Shown here in pieces: positions 25,401 through 32,430 of a stretch of DNA of 39,964 nt (positions within the stretch are counted from its first letter, which is position 1; each line of letters begins with the position of its first letter). The notes under the pieces were generated by a model. That model was not told where the DNA came from. It made no database searches and worked only from the letters and a program-made list of their open reading frames with translations. Made by a program: the position numbers and the translations under genes. The stretch is from Oscillospiraceae bacterium (GTDB lineage: Bacteria > Bacillota > Clostridia > Oscillospirales > Oscillospiraceae), in contig CADBJU010000011.1 of assembly GCA_902795045.1 (NCBI GenBank), forward strand, positions 1 through 39,964. The letters are read 5' to 3'.

Positions 25401-26406
25401 CGGAAAAGAGGATGGCGCCGATCTCGGTCATGCGGTCGGTCTGGGCGTTGAGGCCGGTGGTCTCGATGTCGAAGGCCACGAACTCGGTATCCAGCGGGAG
25501 GCTCGATTTGCCGATGACGGCGCTGTTGCCGTCCATGTCGTTTAAGTAGTAGGCCTCCATGCCGTAGATGATCTTGACGCCCTCCTTCTTGCCCGCCTTC
25601 CACATGTCGGGGAAGGCCTGGGCCACGCCGTGGTCGGTGACCGCGATGGCGGGCATGCCCCAGTAGGCCGCGCGCTTGACCACGGCGGCGGGGTCGGTCA
25701 GGGCGTCGAGGGCGGAAAAGCGGGTGTGCAGATGCAGCTCCACGCGCTTTTCGGGCGCGTTGTCCGGGCGGATGACGCGCTTGGATTTCATGATGTTTCT
25801 GGGGTCGAGCACCATGTCGTCATCGTACTTGGAGTAGATGATCTCCCCCTGGACGACGAGATGATCGCCGGGCTTGATTTCGTCGATGATGCTTTTGTCG
25901 TCGTCCGAGCGCAGGAAGCGGGAAATGCGAATGGAATTGGTGCGGTCGGTCAGGTCAAAGCACAGGACAGCCCCGCCGCTTTTCTGGATGGTGCGGCTCG
26001 TGACCGCCACCACGTCGCCCTCCACCGCCACGCGTCCGCTCTCAAGGTTCAGCGTATTCATGGGCACGGGCTTCATCTTGATCTGCCGCCCCATCAGAAC
26101 GTTTCCCGTGGGCTTGGAGAAGTTGGAGCTCATGCGCGTGTCCACCGCCGCAGCGCTGGCTTTTACACGCGGATACTCCGGGAGGATTCCGACAGTGTCC
26201 AGAGCGTAGTCCAGGCGGATGTTCTCGCTGATGCGCTGGATATCCACCGGCGACGGCATGGACGCAAACCACGCCGCGATGGAGAGGCTTCGCTGCCTGA
26301 CATCCACCTGCACGTCGGTGACGTATGCCTTGTCCAGTCCTCCCGCCGCCGCGGATAAATTCTCACAGCCGGGGAAGATGGTCAGAAACGGGGTATGGTC
26401 GCTCAT
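22402..26406 (-). CDS. polC: DNA polymerase III alpha subunit, Gram-positive PolC
   Basis: 1334 residues. Domains in order: a short N-domain, OB fold (about 123-215), PHP (LHLHTRFSALDA, 224-235) split by an inserted DEDDh proofreading exonuclease (DIETTG 313-318, NAHFD 394-398, HHRASDD 450-456). Then come a zinc ribbon (CPKC...CPDC), the polymerase palm with PDIDLNFSGEYQ, and the fingers. The C-terminal QINLF is the beta-clamp-binding motif. It is the replicative polymerase of low-GC Gram-positive bacteria. It is about 100 residues shorter than the 1437-residue Bacillus protein, and the loss is all N-terminal. The ATG overlaps the ispG stop in an ATGA junction without a clear ribosome site, so translation is coupled to ispG. 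Confidence 0.98.
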   Translation of the reverse strand: MSDHTPFLTIFPGCENLSAAAGGLDKAYVTDVQVDVRQRSLSIAAWFASMPSPVDIQRISENIRLDYALDTVGILPEYPRVKASAAAVDTRMSSNFSKPTGNVLMGRQIKMKPVPMNTLNLESGRVAVEGDVVAVTSRTIQKSGGAVLCFDLTDRTNSIRISRFLRSDDDKSIIDEIKPGDHLVVQGEIIYSKYDDDMVLDPRNIMKSKRVIRPDNAPEKRVELHLHTRFSALDALTDPAAVVKRAAYWGMPAIAVTDHGVAQAFPDMWKAGKKEGVKIIYGMEAYYLNDMDGNSAVIGKSSLPLDTEFVAFDIETTGLNAQTDRMTEIGAILFSGTEIIDTFNTFVDPQRHIPPDITNLTGIRDSDVQGAPLEKEAMQMFMEFVGNRPIIAHNAHFDVGFMTAASIRQGLRFQPVFLDTLALSQALCPELKKFKLDIVSNHLGLPKFNHHRASDDAMVVARMMGKFLPMLKQQGAKTVDDIESVYHTLRRTDVAKTHHMILLVKNKVGLKNLYEMISQSYLKYFHRVPTIPKSLLLQHREGILVGSACGMGELYGAVMTGASHEELKKIASLYDYLEIQPICNNGFLVDNGRVSGVEVLQDYNRTILNLGREMGKPVIAASDTHFLDAEDEQYRKILQAAKKFSDADRDCPIFFRNTEEMLAEFMYLGKETAYEVVVTNTRAIADQVEEIELLPKDLFAPKIENSAEDLKRLVYEKMHRIYGDPAPEIVQKRVDIELNTILDHQYDVIYMSAQKLVQNSLENGYLVGSRGSVGSSIVAYMSGITEVNSLPPHYVCPKCKHSEFITDGSYGCGADMPEKDCPDCGARMRRDGFDIPFETFLGYPGNEKTPDIDLNFSGEYQAKAHKYTETLFGSDHVFRAGTIGTLAEKTAYGYVKKYLEERGITATKAEENRLALGLVGIKRTTGQHPGGLVVIPQDKDVTDFCPVQHPADDPNSDIITTHFEYHCMESNLLKLDELGHDDPTMIRMMEDMTGVDAKEISLSDPETMSIYTSPAALGLPDDDPIIGKTGTIGVPEFGTPFTRQMLVDTQPKGFDTLIRLSGFSHGTDVWAGNIHDLIVNGVASVNETIGCRDDIMLYLIQVGIEPSLAFKTMEAVRKGKVKKSGEFPGDAEQQMRDKGVPDWYIESARKIAYLFPKAHAVAYVMMAFRIAWFKVHEPLAFYSAYFYRRSQKGGFDAGSMCGGADDVRRRINEMHRRQNLTANEEDLLVTMEAVYEMNMRGFLFAPIDLYKSHATKFLITEDGKLRPPFVAISGLGETAAWDLMRAGESGQKFISVQELSGACPKVSQTHIEQLKALGALGELPDSNQINLFEM

Positions 26407-27467
26407 GCGTCAGCCCCGTCGCTTTCAATGAGGTCAATCAGCCGGTCACTGAGCTCCTCGTAGGGATATGTACCGAGCACCACACCCTTTTTGAAGAGCA
26501 GGCCCCGGCCCTTGCCGCCCGCGATGCCGTAGTCGGCCTCGCGCGCCTCGCCGGGTCCGTTGACCACGCAGCCCATGACGGCCACGGTGATGTCGCGCTT
26601 CATGTCCTTTACGCGCTGCTCCACCTCGGAGGCAAGGGAGATGAGGTCGATCTCCGTCCTGCCGCAGGTGGGGCAGGACACGAACTTCACCCCGCCGGGT
26701 CTGAGGCCCGCGGCCTTCAAAATGGCGATGCCGACCGAGACCTCGCGCACGGGATCGGCGGTGAGGGAGACGCGGATGGTGTCGCCGATGCCCTCGGAGA
26801 GGAGGGTGCCGATGCCGACGGCGGACTGGATGGTGCCGTTCCACTCGGTGCCCGTCTCGGTGACGCCGAGATGCAGGGGGTAGGGGAAGGTCTCGGCGGC
26901 GAGGCGGTAGCTGGCAATGGTCAGCGGCACGGAGGAGGTTTTGAGGGACAGGCAGATATCGTCAAAGCCGAACTTGTTCAGAAGCTCCACATGGCCCTGC
27001 GCGCTCTCGACCATGGCCTCCGGGCAGGGGTGGCCGTATTTTTCCACGAGCCGCTTTTCGAGCGAGCCCGCATTTACACCGATGCGGATGGGGATGTGCC
27101 GCGCCCTGCAGGCCTCGGCCACGGCCTTGACGTTTTCCTCGCCGCCGATGTTGCCGGGGTTGATGCGGATCTTGTCGATGCCGCGCGCGGCCGCCTCGAG
27201 CGCGAGGCGGTAGTCAAAATGGATATCCGCCACCAGCGGCACGCTTACCTGCTCCTTGATGGCGGAGACAGCCTTCGCCGCCTCCATATCGGGGATGGCA
27301 ATACGCACGATGTCCGCCCCCGCCGCCTGCATGGCGCGGATCTGCTTTACGGTGGCCTCCACGTCCCAGGTCTTGGTGGAGCACATGGTCTGTACCGTAA
27401 CGGGCGCGCCGCCGCCGACAGGCAGCGTGCCGAGGGTGATCTGTTTGGTTTTTGTTCTGTCTTTCAT
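26403..27467 (-). CDS. ispG: 4-hydroxy-3-methylbut-2-en-1-yl diphosphate synthase (IspG/GcpE)
   Basis: 354 residues, the usual bacterial length. It carries out the reductive ring opening of methylerythritol cyclodiphosphate in the non-mevalonate isoprenoid pathway. The N-terminal TIM barrel is followed by the iron-sulfur domain with Cys265, Cys268 (SCPTC), Cys300 (GCVVNGPGE) and Glu307, the four ligands of the [4Fe-4S] cluster. GAGGTG lies 5 bases before the ATG. dxr, the second enzyme of the same pathway, is two genes upstream, and the product feeds UppS, encoded just before dxr. Separated from rseP by repeat A3. Confidence 0.98.
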   Translation of the reverse strand: MKDRTKTKQITLGTLPVGGGAPVTVQTMCSTKTWDVEATVKQIRAMQAAGADIVRIAIPDMEAAKAVSAIKEQVSVPLVADIHFDYRLALEAAARGIDKIRINPGNIGGEENVKAVAEACRARHIPIRIGVNAGSLEKRLVEKYGHPCPEAMVESAQGHVELLNKFGFDDICLSLKTSSVPLTIASYRLAAETFPYPLHLGVTETGTEWNGTIQSAVGIGTLLSEGIGDTIRVSLTADPVREVSVGIAILKAAGLRPGGVKFVSCPTCGRTEIDLISLASEVEQRVKDMKRDITVAVMGCVVNGPGEAREADYGIAGGKGRGLLFKKGVVLGTYPYEELSDRLIDLIESDGADA

Positions 27468-27483
27468 GGCAGCACCTCATATC

Positions 27484-27572
27484 AAAGTGGAAAGAGAAAA
27501 GTGGAGAGTGAAGTTATGGCGTGCCGTTAGCACGGTATTTTCACTTTTCACTTTCCACTTTTCACTTTTTTA
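27484..27572. repeat. Family A palindromic repeat, copy A3, between rseP and ispG
   Basis: Left arm AAAGTGGAAAGAGAAAAGTG... from 27484, centre hairpin CGTGCCGTTAGCACG, right arm CACTTTTCACTTTCCACTTT... to 27572. The right arm ends in the TAA stop of rseP (27570-27572). Confidence 0.85.
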
Positions 27573-28631
27573 TTTCGTAAAGATCCTCCAGATGTCATGG
27601 AGCATCACAAAGGCCATCAGGGCAAGCAGGAGTACCATGCCGGCGGCGTGAATGTAGCCCTCGTACTTGGGGTTGAGCTTTTTGCCCGTCACGGTTTCGA
27701 TGATCCAGGTCACCAGCACCAGGAAGATCCTGCCGCCGTCCAGCGCCGGAAGGGGCAGCAGATTCATGATGGCGAGGTTGACCGCGATGAAGGCCGTGAG
27801 GTAGAAGATGTTGTAAAACGCGTCCCCGGTGGTCGGGGCAGATTCGCCGGTCTCAGCCATGAGGTCCACGATTCCCACCGGCCCGCTCATCTCCTCCACA
27901 CTGACCTTGCCGTGGATGAGCTCGTCAAGGCCCAGCTTCACCCAGCGTGAAAACTCCATGCAGGTGTTCCAGGCGTTTTTCAGCACCGTCAGGGGTGTCG
28001 CCTTCTCCTGGCCGAAGTAGAAGCCGTACATCTTCTGGCTCTGGCCCTCGTAGAGGATGCGCTCCATGGGGAAGTCTTTTAGTTGGATCTTTTCCCCGTC
28101 CCGCTTGAGCACAAGATCATAGACCCCGCTGCCCTGGTCGAGGAAATCACCCACGTCCATCTGCATGAAGATGCGCTTGCCGTCGATCTTATAAAACTCG
28201 TCGCCCTTGTGCAGGCCCTCCTCGCTCTGGTAGGGGCAGCCGGGCATAAAGTCCTCGATCACGCTTGTGCGGAAGCCGTAAGCGCCGGAGTAGAGGATGA
28301 TGACGATGACAAGGCCAAGCAGGAAGTTCATTGCAGCCCCGGCCGCGAGGATCAGGATCCGCTTCCAGGGGGCCTGGTTGGTGAAGGCCCGGGGATCGTT
28401 TGACTCCTCATCCTCGCCCATCATGGCGCAGTAGCCCCCGAAGGGCACGATGCGCAGGGAGTAGAGGGTCTCCTTCCCCTGCTTCTGCCAGATGGCGGGG
28501 CCCATGCCGAGGGCAAATTCCAGTACCTTTACGCCGCAGAGCTTTGCCACGGCGAAGTGGCCGAACTCATGGATGCCCACGAGCAGGCCGAACAGCAGGA
28601 TCGCAAGAATAGCATAAAGTGCGGTGGTCAT
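27570..28631 (-). CDS. rseP: Site-2 intramembrane zinc metalloprotease RseP
   Basis: 353 residues. HEFGH at 21-25 in the first membrane helix is the zinc site (His21, Glu22, His25), and LPALDGGR in the C-terminal helix pair supplies the third ligand Asp. A PDZ domain (about 130-200) lies between. Four membrane segments are predicted. RseP/RasP cleaves anti-sigma factors and remnant signal peptides inside the membrane. GGAGA lies 7 bases before the ATG. Its place between dxr and ispG matches other Firmicutes. The stop codon forms part of repeat A3. Confidence 0.97.
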   Translation of the reverse strand: MTTALYAILAILLFGLLVGIHEFGHFAVAKLCGVKVLEFALGMGPAIWQKQGKETLYSLRIVPFGGYCAMMGEDEESNDPRAFTNQAPWKRILILAAGAAMNFLLGLVIVIILYSGAYGFRTSVIEDFMPGCPYQSEEGLHKGDEFYKIDGKRIFMQMDVGDFLDQGSGVYDLVLKRDGEKIQLKDFPMERILYEGQSQKMYGFYFGQEKATPLTVLKNAWNTCMEFSRWVKLGLDELIHGKVSVEEMSGPVGIVDLMAETGESAPTTGDAFYNIFYLTAFIAVNLAIMNLLPLPALDGGRIFLVLVTWIIETVTGKKLNPKYEGYIHAAGMVLLLALMAFVMLHDIWRIFTK

Positions 28632-28671
28632 GCGGATGTCTCCTTCAAGAGAAAGTGGAGTGTTGTTCTCC

Positions 28672-28773
28672 GTAGGGGCGCTTCACGAAGCGCCCGCAAT
28701 ATATGGTAAGGTATACGTTATATGGTGGACAAATGCATATGATGGTACCGGGCGATTCGTGAATCGCCCCTAC
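28672..28773. repeat. Family D palindromic repeat between dxr and rseP
   Basis: Perfect 9-base inverted ends GTAGGGGCG (28672-28680) and CGCCCCTAC (28765-28773). Each end continues into its own small hairpin, GCGCTTCACGAAGCGC on the left and GCGATTCGTGAATCGC on the right. The 50 bases between are AT-rich without reading frame. Confidence 0.85.
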
Positions 28774-28779
28774 ATGTTT

Positions 28780-29922
28780 TCAATATTTTTCTCTCACGTA
28801 CGCCCTCGCGGCCTCGTCGGCGGCGAGGATGGTGTCGAGGTCCGGGTGCGCGGTGAAGGGGACGGCCTCGACGGCTCCGGCGGCGGCGTCATAGATGCGG
28901 TTGTAGCCCAGCTCTTTTCTGAGGAACTTGTGTACCGCCACCTCGTTTGCCGCCGACATGACGCAGGCCGCGGTGCCGCCTTTTCGCGCGCAGTCCATGG
29001 CGAGCCTGAGGCAGGGGGTCTTCTCGTAGTCGGGCGCTTCAAACGTGAGGTCGCGCAGCTTATAAAAGTCCAGATGCTCGAACATTGACGGGCAGCGCTC
29101 GGGATAGGTCAGGGCCAGCTGGATGGGAAGGCCCATGTCGGGAACGCCGAGCTGGGCGATCACCGTCCCGTCGCACAGCTCCACCATTGAGTGGATCACG
29201 CTCTGGGGGTGGACCACGACCGTGATATCATCGGGCGTGACCGAAAACAGGTGCATGGCCTCGATAAACTCCAGGCCCTTGTTCATCATGGTCGCGCTGT
29301 CCACCGAGATCTTCGCGCCCATGCTCCAGTTCGGGTGCGCCACCGCCTGCTCGGGCGTGACGTTTTCAAGCTCTGCGCGCGCTTTGCCGCGGAAGGGTCC
29401 GCCCGAGCCGGTGAGCAGGATCTTATGAAGCTCCCCGGGCTTTCTGCCCATGAGGCACTGGAAGATCGCCGAGTGCTCGGAGTCCACGGGTACGATCTCC
29501 GCGCCCTTGTCCCTGGCACGCTTCATCACGATCTCGCCCGCGCAGACCAGGGTCTCCTTGTTGGCAAGGGCAATGCGCTTGCGCTCGTCGATGGCGGCAA
29601 GCGTGGGCTTCAAGCCGATCGCGCCGGACACCGCCGTGACCACGCAGTCGGACTCCGAAAAGGTCGCGGCCTCCATCAGGCCTTCGATGCCCGAGCCGAC
29701 GCGGATGTCGGTATCGGCGACGGCGATCTTGAACGCCTTCGCCGCCTGCTCGTCGTAGACCGCGACAAAAGCGGGCCTGAATTTGCGGGCCTGCTCTTCC
29801 AGCAGGTCGATCTTGCGCTGGGCGGTCAGGGCCGCGACGCGAAGCCCCAGGTGCTCGGCGGCCCCCAGTGTCTGCCGCCCGATGGACCCGGTGCTGCCCA
29901 GAACGGAAATGGCGTTGACCAT
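28780..29922 (-). CDS. dxr: 1-deoxy-D-xylulose-5-phosphate reductoisomerase
   Basis: 380 residues, full length. N-terminal NADPH site GSTGSIGRQTL (9-19), metal-binding VPVDSEHSAIFQ, flexible loop with GSGGPFRG, and PNWSMGAKISVDSATMMNKGLE, all family signatures. It makes 2-C-methyl-D-erythritol 4-phosphate, the first committed step of the non-mevalonate pathway. CGAGGT precedes the ATG by about 7 bases. In most Firmicutes cdsA lies between uppS and dxr; here the 130-base gap holds only repeat A4 and unassigned sequence. Confidence 0.98.
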   Translation of the reverse strand: MVNAISVLGSTGSIGRQTLGAAEHLGLRVAALTAQRKIDLLEEQARKFRPAFVAVYDEQAAKAFKIAVADTDIRVGSGIEGLMEAATFSESDCVVTAVSGAIGLKPTLAAIDERKRIALANKETLVCAGEIVMKRARDKGAEIVPVDSEHSAIFQCLMGRKPGELHKILLTGSGGPFRGKARAELENVTPEQAVAHPNWSMGAKISVDSATMMNKGLEFIEAMHLFSVTPDDITVVVHPQSVIHSMVELCDGTVIAQLGVPDMGLPIQLALTYPERCPSMFEHLDFYKLRDLTFEAPDYEKTPCLRLAMDCARKGGTAACVMSAANEVAVHKFLRKELGYNRIYDAAAGAVEAVPFTAHPDLDTILAADEAARAYVREKY

Positions 29923-30023
29923 CGTATATTACCTCGGTATTTCTATAGTCTGTAGCTTACGCGGTTTTGATTGGAAATATGATGACAGTGTCGTTTCATC
30001 CGTCCGCAAAACGACGGCGCAGC

Positions 30024-30055
30024 TCCACTTTTCACTTTCCACTTTTCACTTTTTA
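30024..30055. repeat. Family A half-repeat, copy A4, between uppS and dxr
   Basis: A single arm of CACTTTTCACTTTCCACTTT type running into the TAA stop of uppS (30053-30055). No matching left arm is seen within 80 bases. The remaining 29923-30023 holds an imperfect hairpin (GTCGTTT...AAAACGAC) and no gene. Confidence 0.75.
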
Positions 30056-30787
30056 TTTGACGCCGCCGTAGCGCCGATCGCGGGCGTTGAAGACCGCGAT
30101 GGCCTTGTCCAGCTCCTCGGGGCTGAAGTCGGGCCAGAGCACATCCGTGAAGTAAAACTCGGCATAGGCGCACTGCCAGAGGAGAAAGTTGGAGATGCGC
30201 TGCTCCCCGCCCGGACGGATGAGCAGGTCGGGGTCGGGGATGCCCGCGGAATACAGGTAGCCCGCGAAATCCTCTTCGCTCACATTTTCGTCCGCCCTGC
30301 CCTCGGCGTAGTCCCGGGCATAGCGGCGCGCGGCGTGCAGGATCTCGTCCCGCCCGCCGTAGTTGAGGCAGATGTTGGCCTGGAAGCCCTCGTAGCGCCT
30401 GGAGATCTCGTCCGTCTTTTCCACCAGCGCCTGCAGCTCGGGGCTCAGGCCCTCCAGGTCGCCGAAGACCTTCATGCGGATGTGGTCCCGCTCCATGGTG
30501 TCGATGGCCTCATGGAGGTATTTGCCCAGCAGCTTCATGATGGCGGAAACCTCGCCCTCCGGGCGCTTCCAGTTTTCGGTGGAGAAGGCGTAGACCGTCA
30601 GGTACTCCACGCCGATATTTTTGCAGTAGGTGGCGATTTTGCGGAAGGTCTCCGCGCCGACGGCGTGGCCCGCGGTCCGGGGCAGGCCGCGCTTTTTTGC
30701 CCAGCGGCCGTTGCCGTCAAGTATAATGGCAATATGGCGGGGAACGCGGGTCTGCGCCCGCTCCCCCGCCGGATTGTTGTTAGGCAT
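30053..30787 (-). CDS. uppS: Undecaprenyl diphosphate synthase (cis-prenyltransferase)
   Basis: 244 residues. Catalytic Asp24 in IAIILDGNGRWAKKRG, the AFSTENWKRP motif near residue 70, and the C-terminal IRPGGEQRISNFLLWQCAYAE block are the conserved regions of the family. It makes the C55 lipid carrier for peptidoglycan and wall polymers by adding isopentenyl units supplied by the dxr-ispG route. AGGAG lies 6 bases before the ATG. The stop codon forms the edge of repeat A4; repeat B2 separates it from frr. Confidence 0.98.
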   Translation of the reverse strand: MPNNNPAGERAQTRVPRHIAIILDGNGRWAKKRGLPRTAGHAVGAETFRKIATYCKNIGVEYLTVYAFSTENWKRPEGEVSAIMKLLGKYLHEAIDTMERDHIRMKVFGDLEGLSPELQALVEKTDEISRRYEGFQANICLNYGGRDEILHAARRYARDYAEGRADENVSEEDFAGYLYSAGIPDPDLLIRPGGEQRISNFLLWQCAYAEFYFTDVLWPDFSPEELDKAIAVFNARDRRYGGVK

Positions 30788-30805
30788 ATGCTGCTCCTGT
30801 CGTTG

Positions 30806-30930
30806 GACCCTCTCCGCCCCAGTGTGCGCACTGGAGCACCTCCCCCAAAGGGGGAGGCAAGGAATTGGGTGCGGTTATTTATCTTGGCTCCCCCTCTGGG
30901 GGGAGCTGTCGCGAAGCGACTGAGAGGGTC
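30806..30930. repeat. Family B palindromic repeat, copy B2, between frr and uppS
   Basis: Perfect 9-base inverted ends GACCCTCTC (30806-30814) and GAGAGGGTC (30922-30930). Inside are CCAGTGTGCGCACTGG, CTCCCCCAAAGGGGGAG, GCTCCCCCTCTGGGGGGAGC and GTCGCGAAGCGAC hairpins. The right end touches the frr stop codon (TGA at 30929-30931). Confidence 0.85.
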
Positions 30931-31480
30931 AAATCTCCGTCAGTTCCTTTTCCTTCTTCTCGCAGATCTTGTCGATCTCCTTGATGAAGTCATCGGTCAG
31001 CTTCTGGATATCCTTCTCGGCGATCTTGTAGTCGTCCTCGGTGATCTCGGAGGCCTTCTGCTGCTTCTTCATTTTCTCCACGGCGTCGCGGCGGATGTTG
31101 CGGATGGCGACCTTGGAGGTCTCGCCGTACTTCTTGGTCTGCTTGACCAGGTCCTTGCGGCGCTCCTCGGTCAGCGGCGGGAAGACCAGGCGGATGGCTC
31201 GGCCGTCGTTCTGAGGGTTGATGCCCAGGTCGGAGGCCAGGATCGCCTTTTCGATCGCCTTGAGCAGGCTTGCGTCCCAGGGCTGGATCATCAGGGAACG
31301 GGGGTCGGGGGTAGAGACGGACGCCACCTGGAGCAGGGGCGTGTCCACGCCGTAGTAATTGACGGTGATGGGATTGAGCACAGCGGTGTTGGCTCTGCCC
31401 GCGCGGATGGCGTCGAGGTCAGAGGTGAGCGCGTCGCAGGTCTTTTGCATCTTGCGTTCGATTTCAGGATAGTCAGACAT
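30929..31480 (-). CDS. frr: Ribosome recycling factor
   Basis: 183 residues, standard length. Two-domain pattern: long three-helix bundle with the signature RAGRANTAVLNPITVNYYG near the start, then a beta domain with TPDPRSLMIQPWD and DGRAIRLVFPPLTEERRKDL, and the closing helix. It splits post-termination ribosomes with EF-G. GGAGGTACGAAC precedes the ATG. The order pyrH-frr-uppS is conserved in Firmicutes. Repeats C2 and B2 flank the gene. Confidence 0.98.
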   Translation of the reverse strand: MSDYPEIERKMQKTCDALTSDLDAIRAGRANTAVLNPITVNYYGVDTPLLQVASVSTPDPRSLMIQPWDASLLKAIEKAILASDLGINPQNDGRAIRLVFPPLTEERRKDLVKQTKKYGETSKVAIRNIRRDAVEKMKKQQKASEITEDDYKIAEKDIQKLTDDFIKEIDKICEKKEKELTEI

Positions 31481-31519
31481 GTTCGTACCTCCGTTTTTTA
31501 TATTTTACGTTTTTGATAC

Positions 31520-31593
31520 GTCATTCTGAGCGTCAGCGAAGAATCTTTTTCAGCTTGTACCGGGAAAAGATCCTTCGCTTCGCTCAGGATGAC
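31520..31593. repeat. Family C palindromic repeat, copy C2, between pyrH and frr
   Basis: Left end GTCATTCTGAGCGTCAGCGA and right end TCGCTTCGCTCAGGATGAC are inverted; inner AGCGAAGAATC and GATCCTTCGCT also pair. Shares its ends with C1. Confidence 0.85.
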
Positions 31594-31601
31594 ATGGTTT
31601 T

Positions 31602-32309
31602 TTACTCCACGATGGTTCCCACGTTTTCGCCCGCCAGAACACGCAGGATGTTCTCGGGCCGGGCCAGGGCGAAGACTGCGGCGGGGATGTTGTTCTCCAT
31701 GGCAAGGGCCGTGGCGGTGGTGTCCATGACGGCGAGGTGTCTCGCCAGGACTTCGTCATAACTGATCGCGTCGAATTTGACCGCCGTCGGGTCCTTTCTC
31801 GGATCGGCGGAGTAGACGCCGTCGATGTTCTTGGCAAGGAGGATGCCGTCGGCGTGGATCTCGGCCGCGCGCAGAGCGGCCGCGGTATCGGTGGAGAAGA
31901 AGGGCGCGCCGCTGCCGCCGGCGAAGAGAACGATCTCGCCCGCCTCGAGGTACTCGATGGCGCGGCGGGTATCGTAGCGCTCGCCCACGCCCATGATGTC
32001 CACGGCGGTCATGACACGCGCCTTCGCGCCGAGCTGACGCAGCACATCGCACACGGCAATGCAGTTCATGCAGGTGGCGAGCATGCCCATGCGGTCGGCG
32101 TTGACGCGCTCGACCTTCCCGGCTCCGTCCTTGACGCCGCGCCAGAAGTTGCCGCCGCCGATGACGATGCCGATCTGTGTGCCCTGCTCGGAGGCCTTTT
32201 TCAGCACCTCGCACACGGTGGAGATGAGGTCAAAGTCAAAGCCGGTCTTCTTCTCCCCGGCCAGTGCCTCACCGCTGATCTTGATAACGACACGGTTGAA
32301 CTTTTTCAT
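31602..32309 (-). CDS. pyrH: UMP kinase
   Basis: 235 residues of the amino-acid kinase fold. Motifs: KISGEALAG at the N-terminus (ATP phosphate binding), IGIVIGGGNFWRG, DRMGMLATCMNCIAV (the UMP/GTP site) and GSGAPFFSTDTAAALRAAEI. It phosphorylates UMP to UDP and is essential for pyrimidine nucleotide supply. The start is the ATG at 32309 (MKKFNRVVIKISGEAL), with AAGGAAAGGAA 8-14 bases upstream. The usual upstream partners rpsB and tsf are absent; an EamA transporter gene is there instead, separated by repeat B3. Confidence 0.97.
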   Translation of the reverse strand: MKKFNRVVIKISGEALAGEKKTGFDFDLISTVCEVLKKASEQGTQIGIVIGGGNFWRGVKDGAGKVERVNADRMGMLATCMNCIAVCDVLRQLGAKARVMTAVDIMGVGERYDTRRAIEYLEAGEIVLFAGGSGAPFFSTDTAAALRAAEIHADGILLAKNIDGVYSADPRKDPTAVKFDAISYDEVLARHLAVMDTTATALAMENNIPAAVFALARPENILRVLAGENVGTIVE

Positions 32310-32330
32310 GATGATAGTTCCTTTCCTTAT

Positions 32331-32428
32331 TGCCTCCCCTGAAAGGGGAGGTGGTCCGCAGGACCGGAGGGGTAACTCCTCAGTCCCGGCGGCAAACCGC
32401 CGCGACAGCTCCCCTTGCAGGGGAGCCA
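32331..32428. repeat. Family B palindromic repeat, copy B3, between the EamA gene and pyrH
   Basis: Hairpins CTCCCCTGAAAGGGGAG, GTCCGCAGGAC, GGCGGCAAACCGCC and CTCCCCTTGCAGGGGAG in a row, sharing CTCAGTC and GACAGCTCCCC with copies B1 and B2. Confidence 0.8.
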
Positions 32429-32430
32429 TA

